A stretch of 9,687 nt of DNA, taken from positions 1-9,687 of the forward strand of contig JAGXSO010000046.1 of the NCBI GenBank assembly GCA_018333775.1, given 5' to 3'. Position 1 is the first letter of the stretch, and the number at the start of each line of letters is the position of its first letter. The position numbers and the translations under genes are program-made. The notes below the pieces were generated by a model, which had not been told where the DNA came from, searched no databases, and was given only the letters and a program-made list of their open reading frames with translations. The DNA comes from Truepera sp. (GTDB taxonomy: Bacteria > Deinococcota > Deinococci > Deinococcales > Trueperaceae). Shown in pieces: positions 1 through 9,130 of this stretch.

Positions 1-22
1 TAACGACCATCAGCAAGGTTGG

Positions 23-49
23 TTGCGACAGACCGAGATTTGCTAGACT
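23..49 (+). promoter_or_regulatory. Possible dnaA promoter
   Basis: A TGC-TAGACT sequence (42-49) resembles an extended -10 box. TTGCGA (23-28) is a possible -35 with a short 15-bp spacer. A Shine-Dalgarno-like AAGGA lies at 70-74, about 10 bp before the dnaA ATG. A similar TAGACT occurs upstream of eno. The assignment rests on motif resemblance only. The rest of 1-84 shows no gene and no DnaA box that I can recognise. Confidence 0.3.
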
Positions 50-84
50 GAGCAGGTGCCTTACCGGCCAAGGACGGGACTGTT

Positions 85-1410
85 ATGCTGCGGCAGGAAA
101 ACGCTATCTGGGACGACATTTTAGAGTTTGTTAAGGATAAGATCCCCGACGTTGAGTTTCGGACTTGGTTCAAGCAGGTTCGACCGCTGGGTATCGATAA
201 CGGCGTCTTTATGCTCGGCGTGCCTCACTCGTTTGCCCGCGACTGGCTCAAAAGCCATTACGCCGACGTGCTCGAGCAAGCCCTGCACGGCCTCGGAGCC
301 GCCTCACCCAGGATCGGTTTTCAGGTGGTGCCGGGCCAGCCCCCAGAACAGCAAGACATCTTTAGCAGCTCCCCTCCAACGGCGCCAGCAGCCCGCCCCA
401 GGCTCAATCCCAAGTATGTGTTTAGCAACTTTGTGGTCGGCCCCAACAACAACCTGGCTCATGCGGCAGCCTTGGCGGTGGCCGAAGCGCCAGGGCGCGC
501 CTATAACCCGCTCTTTGTCTACGGCGACGCCGGCCTGGGCAAGACTCACATCATGCACGCGGTGGGCCACTCGGTGTCCGAGCGCTTCCCCAAACTACGG
601 GTTGAGTATGTAACCACCGAGACCTTTACCAACGAGTTAATTAACGCTATTCGCGAAGACCGGATGGTCTCGTTCCGGGATCGTTATCGCTCCATCGATC
701 TGCTGCTGGTAGACGACGTGCAGTTTATCGCCGGTAAGGAGCGCACCCAAGAGGAGTTCTTTCATACCTTCAACGCCCTTTACGAGTCCGGCAAGCAGAT
801 CATTCTCTCCAGCGACCGCCCCCCCAAAGATATTCCCACGCTAGAGAACCGCCTCAAGAGTCGCTTCGAGTGGGGGCTGATCACCGACATCCAGGTGCCA
901 GAGCTAGAGACGCGCATCGCTATTCTAAAGATGAACGCCGAGTACCGCGGCGTTCGGATCCCTAGCGAGGTTATCGATTATATTGCCCGCCAGGTAACCT
1001 CCAACATCCGCGAGCTCGAGGGGGCGCTGCTAAGAGTAATCATCTATACCTCGATGAACCAGGTTGAGCTGAGCCGCCAGAGTGCTGCCAAGGCGCTATC
1101 TGACGTGTTCATGCCGAGCGAGCTAAACCTCACCATGGAAGAGATCTTGCGCACCACCTCACGGCATTATGAGGTTGAAGCGGCGGACCTGCGCTCCAAA
1201 GGGCGGCGTCAAGAGCTGGTAGTGCCCCGTCAGGTAGCCATGTATCTAATCCGCGAACTCACCCCGCACTCTTACCCGGAGATCGGTCAGTTCTTCTCGG
1301 GGCGCGATCACTCTACGGTGGTATACGCCGTTCAAAAGGTAGCAGAGCAGCTAGCGTTCGATCACGAGCTTGATGAGAAGATCAAAGCCGTTAAGCGTGA
1401 TTTACTGTGA
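85..1410 (+). CDS. dnaA: Chromosomal replication initiator protein DnaA
   Basis: DnaA binds the DnaA boxes of oriC, forms an ATP-dependent filament, melts the origin and helps load the DnaB helicase; it also acts as a transcription factor. The 441 residues show all four domains. Domain I is at about 1-82. A short Pro/Ser/Ala-rich linker (domain II) is at about 83-106. The AAA+ domain III starts near [12 protein letters not shown] (108-119), with Walker A GDAGLGKT (147-154), Walker B LLLVDD (206-211), sensor I around SSDRPP (242-247), the arginine-containing [10 protein letters not shown] segment (256-265) and sensor [13 protein letters not shown] (307-317). Domain IV carries the DNA-binding signature [11 protein letters not shown] (407-417). 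Length is normal for the family. The ATG at 85 is preceded by AAGGA and gives a natural N-terminus. Its targets lie directly downstream in the dnaA-dnaN gap, and autoregulation is likely. Confidence 0.98.
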   Translation: MLRQENAIWDDILEFVKDKIPDVEFRTWFKQVRPLGIDNGVFMLGVPHSFARDWLKSHYADVLEQALHGLGAASPRIGFQVVPGQPPEQQDIFSSSPPTAPAARPRLNPKYVFSNFVVGPNNNLAHAAALAVAEAPGRAYNPLFVYGDAGLGKTHIMHAVGHSVSERFPKLRVEYVTTETFTNELINAIREDRMVSFRDRYRSIDLLLVDDVQFIAGKERTQEEFFHTFNALYESGKQIILSSDRPPKDIPTLENRLKSRFEWGLITDIQVPELETRIAILKMNAEYRGVRIPSEVIDYIARQVTSNIRELEGALLRVIIYTSMNQVELSRQSAAKALSDVFMPSELNLTMEEILRTTSRHYEVEAADLRSKGRRQELVVPRQVAMYLIRELTPHSYPEIGQFFSGRDHSTVVYAVQKVAEQLAFDHELDEKIKAVKRDLL

Positions 1411-1415
1411 CTCGG

Positions 1416-1433
1416 CAATATACTCCAATATAC
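1416..1433 (+). repeat. AT-rich direct repeat CAATATAC, candidate DNA-unwinding element
   Basis: CAATATAC occurs at 1416-1423 and again at 1426-1433, one helical turn apart (10 bp). The pair lies just after the dnaA stop and next to the left DnaA-box array, which begins at 1445. AT-rich direct repeats beside DnaA boxes are a common form of unwinding element. The AT-rich TACTATATAG stretch at 1646-1655 on the other side is an alternative, so which side melts is open. Confidence 0.35.
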
Positions 1434-1444
1434 CCTCCGCCTCC

Positions 1445-1537
1445 TGTTGATAAGGTTGTGGATAACCTGTGAATATCTTGTGGATAAGGCCGTGGATAAG
1501 ATTGTCCTAGACCCCCCCTGTGGAAAGCTGTGGATAA
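1445..1537 (+). repeat. Left DnaA-box array (TGTGGATAA orientation)
   Basis: Seven 9-mers lie in one orientation: 1445 (TGTTGATAA), 1457 (perfect), 1468 (TGTGAATAT), 1479 (perfect), 1491 (CGTGGATAA), 1519 (TGTGGAAAG) and 1529 (perfect). The first five start 12, 11, 11 and 12 bp apart, close to one helical turn, which would place bound DnaA on one face of the DNA and favour filament assembly. A C-rich gap (about 1500-1518) separates the last two boxes. Confidence 0.9.
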
Positions 1538-1546
1538 CTTGGCAGG

Positions 1547-1640
1547 TTATTCACAGGATAAGGCGAGTTATCAACAAACTTATCCACAGCCGATATGCTG
1601 TCTATTACACGGCTAACACGAGTTTTCCACACTATCCACA
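1547..1640 (-). repeat. Right DnaA-box array (TTATCCACA orientation)
   Basis: Five 9-mers read TTATCCACA-like on the + strand, opposite to the left array: 1547 (TTATTCACA), 1568 (TTATCAACA), 1580 (perfect), 1623 (TTTTCCACA) and 1632 (CTATCCACA). Spacing is irregular (21, 12, 43 and 9 bp between starts). The last two boxes overlap the likely dnaN promoter, so this array may serve both initiation and control of dnaN. Confidence 0.88.
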
Positions 1641-1654
1641 GCCCCTACTATATA
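1623..1654 (+). promoter_or_regulatory. Possible dnaN promoter overlapping two DnaA boxes
   Basis: TTTTCC (1623-1628) could serve as a weak -35 and TACTAT (1646-1651) as a -10 with 17-bp spacing; TATATA at 1649-1654 is an alternative -10. The DnaA boxes at 1623-1631 and 1632-1640 cover the -35 and the spacer, so bound DnaA would be expected to affect dnaN transcription. The dnaN ribosome-binding site AGGAG is at 1685-1689. Motif-level evidence only. Confidence 0.35.
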
Positions 1655-1694
1655 GGGTAAAGGCTTGGTTAAGTGATGAGATTCAGGAGTCACC

Positions 1695-2843
1695 ATGCAC
1701 GTAATTGTTCCCAAGAAGAGCTTGGCCGAAGGCTTGACTCATGTCGAAAGGATTATTCCCACCAGGAGCAGTAATCCAGGGCTAAGCCTGGTCAGAATCG
1801 AACTGGGTGAGTCGGGATTGATCTGCTCTGGCAGCAACCTTGATATCGACATTGAGGCAACCATCCCAGCCGAGGTCGCCGGTAGGGGAGAGATAGCCAT
1901 ACCCGCTCAGGTATTTGGCCAGATAGTACGAGCCTTGCCTGGCGACCAGGTCAGTTTGCAGTTTACCGATCCGAGCGAAAGCGATCCGAGCGAAAGCGAG
2001 AATGCTTTTAAGAATGGTTTTACGAATGGTTTTAGGCGTGAACTAGCGATTGAGTCCGGCAGCTACGCCACCAAATTGCAGCTTTCGGAGCTGGCTGCTC
2101 CAAGGGTTACCTTTCCCGCTCACTACGGAGGACGGCTAAGAGGAAGCGACCTGGCTGCGGCCCTAGCCAATGTTCGCTATGCGGTAGCGATAGCCGAGTA
2201 CCAGGCCATTTTTCGAGGGGTCAAGCTTGAGTTTGGCCAGGGTACCCGTGCGGTGGCCACCGATGGCTTTCGCTTGGCCTACTATCACCTGGAAGAAGCC
2301 ACCGGTCTGGCAGGTGCGGTAGTGCTGCCTAGCCGCAGCGTGGATGAGTTGATTAAGTTGCTTAGCGATGACGAGGCCAAGCTCGAGCTAACTGATACAC
2401 AGCTCACAGTGAGTACCGGGCGCTTTCGGCTTAACTTAAAACTCATGGAGGGCAGCTTCCCGGATTACCAGCGGGTGATTCCCTCACAGTTTGACCTCCA
2501 CCTCACCCTGGACGCCAAGGGTTTGGCCGAGGCGGTTTCGCGGGTCGCGCTACTGGCTGACAAGACTACCAACCATCGGGTGGATTTTTTCATCAACCAA
2601 GGCGCTTTGCAGATTACCGCTGAAGGAACTTATGGCCGATCGCAGGAGACGCTCACGGTGGTCCATGAGGGACCAGAGTTGCAGATGGCACTAGCCTATA
2701 ACGCCAAGTACCTGGTAGATGCTTTGCAGCCCATCCAGGGCAAGGCGCGACTTTCTCTTTCAGGCCGAACCAGCCCGAGCGTGCTCCTAAGCCTCGAAGA
2801 CCCAGGGTACCTAGCCATGGTGGTACCGCTACGCACCGCTTAA
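1695..2843 (+). CDS. dnaN: DNA polymerase III beta subunit (sliding clamp)
   Basis: DnaN forms the ring-shaped dimer that tethers DNA polymerase III and other partners to DNA. The 382-residue product has the expected three-domain clamp sequence: an N-terminus with ERIIPTRSSNPGLS (19-32) and SGSNLDIDIEATIPAEV (45-61), a middle domain with AVATDGFRLAYY and VVLPSRSVDELI, and a third domain with LMEGSFPDYQRVIPSQ, LLADKTTNHRVDFFI and a C-terminus LEDPGYLAMVVPLR. AGGAG lies 5 bp before the ATG. The product is about 20 residues longer than typical clamps. The excess lies between VSLQF (86-90) and ELAIESG (116-122), where clamps normally have a short hairpin turn; this extra stretch (residues 92-114) is encoded by a tandem repeat that occurs again at 7934-8071. 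The reading frame stays intact across it, so the protein should still be made. Family assignment is very secure. Confidence 0.97.
   Translation: MHVIVPKKSLAEGLTHVERIIPTRSSNPGLSLVRIELGESGLICSGSNLDIDIEATIPAEVAGRGEIAIPAQVFGQIVRALPGDQVSLQFTDPSESDPSESENAFKNGFTNGFRRELAIESGSYATKLQLSELAAPRVTFPAHYGGRLRGSDLAAALANVRYAVAIAEYQAIFRGVKLEFGQGTRAVATDGFRLAYYHLEEATGLAGAVVLPSRSVDELIKLLSDDEAKLELTDTQLTVSTGRFRLNLKLMEGSFPDYQRVIPSQFDLHLTLDAKGLAEAVSRVALLADKTTNHRVDFFINQGALQITAEGTYGRSQETLTVVHEGPELQMALAYNAKYLVDALQPIQGKARLSLSGRTSPSVLLSLEDPGYLAMVVPLRTA
1968..2036 (+). repeat. Composite tandem repeat inserted in frame within dnaN
   Basis: Two copies of a 15-bp unit, CCGAGCGAAAGCGAT (1971-1985) and CCGAGCGAAAGCGAG (1986-2000), are followed by three copies of a 12-bp unit: AATGCTTTTAAG (2001-2012), AATGGTTTTACG (2013-2024) and AATGGTTTTAGG (2025-2036). 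Both unit lengths are multiples of three, so the array adds residues without shifting frame. The peptide reads DPSES, DPSES, E, NAFK, NGFT, NGFR (DnaN residues 92-114). The same units in the same order occur on the minus strand at 7934-8071, sharing AGCGAGAATGCTTTTAAG exactly. This argues for a dispersed repeat family rather than a local slip. Confidence 0.92.
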
Positions 2844-2860
2844 GCAGTTAGCCTGGAAAG

Positions 2861-5606
<2,746 letters not shown>

Positions 5607-5610
<4 letters not shown>

Positions 5611-7142
5611 AAGAGTCCAAAGTCCTGAGCGATCAACCGGGTGGTCATCTTGGCGGACATCATGACGCTAGGGAGCCCACCACCCGGTTGGTAGCTAGCT
5701 CCTACCAAATAGAGCCGACGCACATCCTCGCTACGGTTATGAGGGCGAAAGAAGGCGGTCTGCCTTAGCACCGGCTCAGGACCAAAGGCGTTACCGAGGT
5801 GGCTGTTGAGGACCGACTCGAAATAGTCCGGGGTGATGAAGTGGGTATAGACCAGCCGCTCCCGAAGCCCAGGCAAGTAGCCAGCCTCGTCGAGGTAAGC
5901 TAGCGCCTTCTGGGCGTAGCCAGGGCCCAGGGCCGACCAGTCGAGGCCGCTACCGTTGTGGGGCACTGGCACCAGCGTGTAGGCAGTGTGGTGACCTGGA
6001 GGAGCCAGCGAGGGGTCGGTGAGGGTAGGGAGGTGGAGGTAGTGAGCGAAGTCTGCCGGAAGCTTTTTGTCGGTGAAAATCTCCTTAAGCAGCGCCTCGT
6101 AACGTTCAGATAGCAAGATGTTATGGTGCGCCAGGCGTTCACCCTCGTCACCTCGGGCCTTAAAGCCGAAGTAGAGCACAAACAGCGACATCGATAGGCG
6201 GGTAGCTTTCAGCCGCCAGTCGCCGTGCCAGCGCCGGTCTTCAGAAGCCAAGAGCCTCCCGTAGGTATGGAGATAGTCGGCGTTAGAGACAACTAGATCG
6301 GCGTCGAGTTTGTCGCCATTAGCCAGCGCCACTCCCCGTGCGGTGCGATCATTAACCAGGATCCTTGCCGCCTCGACGCCATAGCGCGTCTGTCCGCCTA
6401 GTTCCAAGAACTTCTTCTCCAGGCCGCGCACTAGCGCTCCCGTGCCGCCCATGGCAAAGTGGACTCCCCAGGTGCGCTCGACGAAGTGAATCATGGTGTA
6501 AATGGCCGGCACCGACAGCGGGTTACCGCCCACCAACAGCGTCTCAAAGGAGAAGACCTGCTGCAGTTTGGGGTTAGTAAAGTACTTCTTGGCGAAGCGG
6601 AAGAGGTTGCCGACCGCATCTAGCCGCAACAGATCGGGTGCAACCCGTAGCAGATCGAGCAGGCTACCGAAGTGGGTAAAGCCGAGCTGCATGAAACCGC
6701 GCTCAAAGATGGCTTTAGCGTCGCGCTCGAACCTTAAGTAGCCGGCCTTATCCTCGGGGGCGAGGCGCTCGATCTCGCGCAGGAGGTGATCGCGGTCGTT
6801 ATTGTAGTCAAAGGCGCTGCCATCGGCGAAGAAGATGCGGTAAAAGGGGTCAAGCGGCACCAGCTCGACATAGCGCCGGGTGTGGGTGAGGTCGGCTAGC
6901 GCGGGGAAGTCGGGCTGGAGATAGGGCGCTTGTGGGCTGACGGCAAAAAGCTCCTCGATAAAAGGCGGAACGGTGATTACCGTCGGCCCCATGTCGAAGA
7001 TAAAGCCCGCGGCCTGGTGAACGTAAGCGCGCCCGCCAGGTCCGTCGAGCTTATCAAGCAGAGTGGTATTAAAACCCAGAGCCTGGAGGCGGATAGCCGC
7101 AGCTAGTCCGCCCACCCCGGCACCGATAACGATGGCGTTCAT
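5607..7142 (-). CDS. crtI: Phytoene desaturase (CrtI-type carotenoid desaturase)
   Basis: CrtI enzymes are FAD-dependent, membrane-associated oxidoreductases that introduce several double bases' worth of conjugation into colourless phytoene, normally yielding lycopene. The 511-residue product begins with a Rossmann FAD-binding motif [15 protein letters not shown] (5-19), followed by DGPGGRA (33-39) and [11 protein letters not shown] (49-59). The middle holds [19 protein letters not shown] (197-215) and [10 protein letters not shown] (231-240). It ends with the family signature around [20 protein letters not shown] (479-498). The sequence closely resembles Deinococcus CrtI from memory, including the [11 protein letters not shown] segment. 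ATG at 7142 is chosen because the FAD strand starts right after it. There is no good Shine-Dalgarno, but a TAGAAT lies 6 bp upstream. No crtB or other carotenoid gene is in the window. A related desaturase acting on another acyclic carotenoid is possible. Confidence 0.94.
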
Positions 7143-7148
7143 AGGCCC

Positions 7149-7154
7149 ATTCTA
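7149..7154 (-). promoter_or_regulatory. Possible -10 box of a leaderless crtI transcript
   Basis: On the minus strand TAGAAT is followed by six bases (GGGCCT) and then the crtI ATG. In Deinococcus many mRNAs are leaderless and carry a TANNNT -10 element about 6-7 bases before the start codon, and this fits. I see no convincing -35. The 52-bp gap to the upstream MTHFR-like gene would also allow co-transcription. Confidence 0.4.
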
Positions 7155-7194
7155 AGGCCAGTGGTGTAGCGGGCATTTGTGGCGGGCCGTACAC

Positions 7195-7956
7195 TCAAAC
7201 TATCCCCTGGAGATAACGCACCACGTCGACTTTAATTGGCATGAAGTAGACATTGCCGCCGTGCGCTTTGGCAAAGGCCAAGACATTTTGGGCCAGGCGG
7301 CGGTTCCAGGCCAGGGTCGGGGCAAAGTCTGTCGGCAAGATGGCCTGGTTGCGCGTCAGCCAGTACTGCTTGGCGCGTTCGCTCAGCACGGAGGTGGCCC
7401 CCCAGAAGACCTGGGTGCCGGGGAGCAGCTCAGCGTAAAGCTCGAGCAGTCGCAGATCGAAGAAGGGTTGGGTAAAGAGCCCCGCAGCCCCGGCCTCGAG
7501 CTTGCGCAGGGCGTAGTCGCGCTCGGCCCGAAAGCTCTGCCGGTAGGGGTCGAGCGCGGCGTAGACGGTCAGCTCGGGGTGCTCGAGCCTGACTTTTTTG
7601 ATCAGCTCAAGGCTGGTAGTAGGGTAGACCGGGCGGCTCATGCTGGGCGCGGTGTCGCCGCCTACCACCAGCACCTCACTAATACCGTGCTCGGCTAGGA
7701 ACGCAGCCATCGGTAAGGGCTTGGCCAGGTCGATATCTACCGCCCGCAGGTGGGGGATGGCGTTAAACAGCGGCCTGGCCTGAGTACAACCCTGCCAGCT
7801 ACGCAGCGGAAAGCTCGACAGGTCGGGGAGGTTAATGGTGTCAACCGACGGCAGCTGGGCCTTGATCTGCGCCAACTCGCCGGCCAGCGATTCCTGACTG
7901 CGCGGGACTAGCTCAACCGAGATCCTCAAAGGACGTTCTCGCTGCGCTCGGACCAA
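7195..7956 (-). CDS. Methylenetetrahydrofolate reductase-like protein (short MetF family)
   Basis: MetF-type enzymes reduce 5,10-methylene-tetrahydrofolate to 5-methyl-tetrahydrofolate with FAD, feeding methionine synthesis. This 253-residue TIM-barrel-like protein is shorter than E. coli MetF (about 296). It still shows the family's active-site pattern: VELVPR (14-19; E15 matching E. coli Glu28), IPHLRAVD (67-74), VLVVGGD (95-101; D101 matching Asp120) and GAAGLFTQPFFD (156-167; Q163 matching Gln183). The family is recognisable but divergent, so substrate is not certain. No ATG or GTG gives a sensible N-terminus. TTG at 7956 is the likely start and lies inside the composite repeat, so residues 1-8 are repeat-encoded. 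A second TTG at residue 10 is an alternative. The frame is open upstream through the whole repeat to a TAG near 8098. It sits 79 bp after the reductase gene and 52 bp before crtI. Confidence 0.78.
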   Translation of the reverse strand: MVRAQRERPLRISVELVPRSQESLAGELAQIKAQLPSVDTINLPDLSSFPLRSWQGCTQARPLFNAIPHLRAVDIDLAKPLPMAAFLAEHGISEVLVVGGDTAPSMSRPVYPTTSLELIKKVRLEHPELTVYAALDPYRQSFRAERDYALRKLEAGAAGLFTQPFFDLRLLELYAELLPGTQVFWGATSVLSERAKQYWLTRNQAILPTDFAPTLAWNRRLAQNVLAFAKAHGGNVYFMPIKVDVVRYLQGIV

Positions 7957-8071
7957 AATATGTTCTCGCTCAAAATCATTCTTAGAACCATTCTTAAAAG
8001 CATTCTTAAAAGCATTCTCGCTATCGCTCGGATCGCTATCGCTCAGATCGCTCCGCTCGGATCCGCTCGGA
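7934..8071 (-). repeat. Composite tandem repeat bridging two genes (second copy)
   Basis: Read on the minus strand this holds two degenerate GAGCGGA units (8070-8061 and 8060-8047), then 15-bp units CTGAGCGATAGCGAT (8046-8032) and CCGAGCGATAGCGAG (8031-8017). Four 12-bp units follow: AATGCTTTTAAG (8016-8005 and 8004-7993), AATGGTTCTAAG (7992-7981) and AATGATTTTGAG (7980-7969). A tail repeats AGCGAGAAC (7970-7962 and 7943-7935). The order and orientation relative to transcription match the dnaN copy. The frame used in dnaN is open here too (DPSDSE, NAFK, NAFK, NGSK, NDFE) and runs directly into the MTHFR-like frame. The stop of the upstream gene (8036-8038) and the TTG start of the downstream gene (7954-7956) both lie within it. 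Confidence 0.9.
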
Positions 8072-9109
8072 ACACCGGAGGCGCACCCCAGGAAGCTCTA
8101 GCACCAGCTCCGGGCCGTAAGCGCTGGCTGGAGTCTGGTAGCCGGGCTGGGCACAGCCGGAGAGCGCCTTGTGGGCGATGTGGACCGCTGCCGAGGCGGT
8201 GAGGGTATAGGCCTCGGGTGTCTCCAACCAGGCCTCGACCCGCTGCCCGTCGGCATCTTGCGCCTCGCCCCAGAAGCAGCTTTGGCCATTAAGCCGCTGG
8301 GCTTCGCTGGGGCCATCGGGGAGAGCCGAAATCCGCCTCAGGATAAAGCGCCTCACACCCGGTTGGCGCGCCAGCCAGCTAAGCGCGCGCAGGGCGAGAT
8401 AGCGGGGCAAAGACAGGGCCATAAAGGTCTCAATGTTAACGATGCCGGTGCTGTGAAAGGCTGTGACCAAATCCCCCCAGGGGATGCTGGCGGCCCGCTC
8501 GGGGCCACGGCCAAAGTCAATTAAGCGGGTCCGATGTGCTAGCGGTACCGTAACCAGGCGACCGTTATGGCGGGTGAAGCTGGTGTTGCCCAGATATGTT
8601 AGCGCGGTGGTGATGGTTCCGCGCGAAGCGTGCTTGGCCCCGGAAAAAGCCAGCGTGAGCCGGGTAGCGCTGGGCAAGCGGCTCTTGAGGTGTACCGCTA
8701 GGCAGTCCGACGGGACTACGTCGAAGCCCACCCCAGGCAGCAGCATCACCCCGGCCTGACGCGCCAGCGTGTCCCGCTCGGCTAGCGCTGTAAAGACACC
8801 GAGCTCGCCGGTGATGTCGAGGTAGTGGGTACGGCTCTGAAGGCAAGCCTCGACTAAGGGCAGGGCGGTGGCAGGAAACGGCCCGGCGCAGTTGAGCACC
8901 AGCGGCAGATCGTCGAGATTAGCGGCGATCAGCTTGGGGTTATCAAGATCGAAGACGCGATAGTCGAGGCCTAGGCGCTCGGCCTGCGAGGCCAGCCTCG
9001 GCGCGTTACGCCCAGCCAATACCGGACGCAGACCAAGCCTTAGCGCCTCCTCGGCGATCAGTCGACCGGTGTAGCCGTAGGAGCCGTATAGCAGAAAACT
9101 TGGGGCCAT
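8036..9109 (-). CDS. Saccharopine dehydrogenase-like / trans-acting enoyl reductase-like protein
   Basis: This 357-residue protein has an N-terminal Rossmann nucleotide-binding fold typical of the saccharopine-dehydrogenase-like family: FLLYGSYGYTGRLIAEEAL (5-23), VLAGRN (30-35), FDLDN (53-57), VLNCAGPF (71-78), HYLDITGE (95-102) and LLPGVGFDVVPSDCLA (123-138). Proteins of this layout are usually annotated as saccharopine dehydrogenase or, after mycobacterial homologues, trans-acting enoyl reductase; the substrate here is unknown. The natural C-terminus probably ends near YGPELVLELPGVRLR (331-345). The last residues, SERIRAERSER (347-357), are encoded by the composite repeat, which also supplies the TAG stop. 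The ATG is 21 bp after rplI without a clear ribosome-binding site; TAGCCT at 9117-9122, 7 bp before the ATG, could be a leaderless -10. It probably also shares the ribosomal-protein transcript. Confidence 0.8.
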   Translation of the reverse strand: MAPSFLLYGSYGYTGRLIAEEALRLGLRPVLAGRNAPRLASQAERLGLDYRVFDLDNPKLIAANLDDLPLVLNCAGPFPATALPLVEACLQSRTHYLDITGELGVFTALAERDTLARQAGVMLLPGVGFDVVPSDCLAVHLKSRLPSATRLTLAFSGAKHASRGTITTALTYLGNTSFTRHNGRLVTVPLAHRTRLIDFGRGPERAASIPWGDLVTAFHSTGIVNIETFMALSLPRYLALRALSWLARQPGVRRFILRRISALPDGPSEAQRLNGQSCFWGEAQDADGQRVEAWLETPEAYTLTASAAVHIAHKALSGCAQPGYQTPASAYGPELVLELPGVRLRCSERIRAERSER

Positions 9110-9130
9110 GCCCTTAAGGCTAACGCCCGG

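Larger units (their letters stand above)
1411..1694. other. oriC: Chromosomal replication origin (oriC), dnaA-dnaN intergenic region
   Basis: This 284-bp gap between dnaA and dnaN holds about twelve DnaA-box-like 9-mers. Four are perfect TGTGGATAA/TTATCCACA: 1457-1465, 1479-1487, 1529-1537 and 1580-1588. Six differ at one base: 1445, 1491, 1547, 1568, 1623 and 1632. Two differ at two bases: 1468 and 1519. The boxes left of about 1540 read TGTGGATAA on the + strand and those to the right read TTATCCACA, so two arrays face opposite ways. AT-rich stretches flank the arrays at 1416-1433 and 1646-1660. A run of seven C at 1512-1518 sits within the left array. An apparent open frame across 1447-1704 is made of the boxes themselves and is not considered a gene. 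Position and box density support an origin; activity is inferred. Confidence 0.93.

Noticed and set aside
1447..1704. 85-codon open frame across oriC
   Set aside because: Its codons are formed by the repeated DnaA boxes (VDKAVDKIV-like pattern), it runs into dnaN in another frame and has no family resemblance.
7177..7698. 173-codon + strand frame
   Set aside because: It lies antisense to the MTHFR-like gene, which has clear family motifs. It shows no recognisable domain and is a high-GC shadow.
7934..8071. CRISPR-like array
   Set aside because: The repeats are head-to-tail 12- and 15-bp units without spacers and no cas gene is nearby, so this is a tandem repeat and not a CRISPR.
7934..8071. 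Insertion sequence or transposase remnant
   Set aside because: No terminal inverted repeats, target-site duplication or transposase-like coding sequence was seen. The AGCGAGAAC pair is a short internal direct repeat.
7960..8202. 80-codon + strand frame with an ILKSILKSILAIARIA-like sequence
   Set aside because: It is the antisense reading of the composite repeat and of the reductase gene end. The hydrophobic pattern simply reflects the 12- and 15-bp units.
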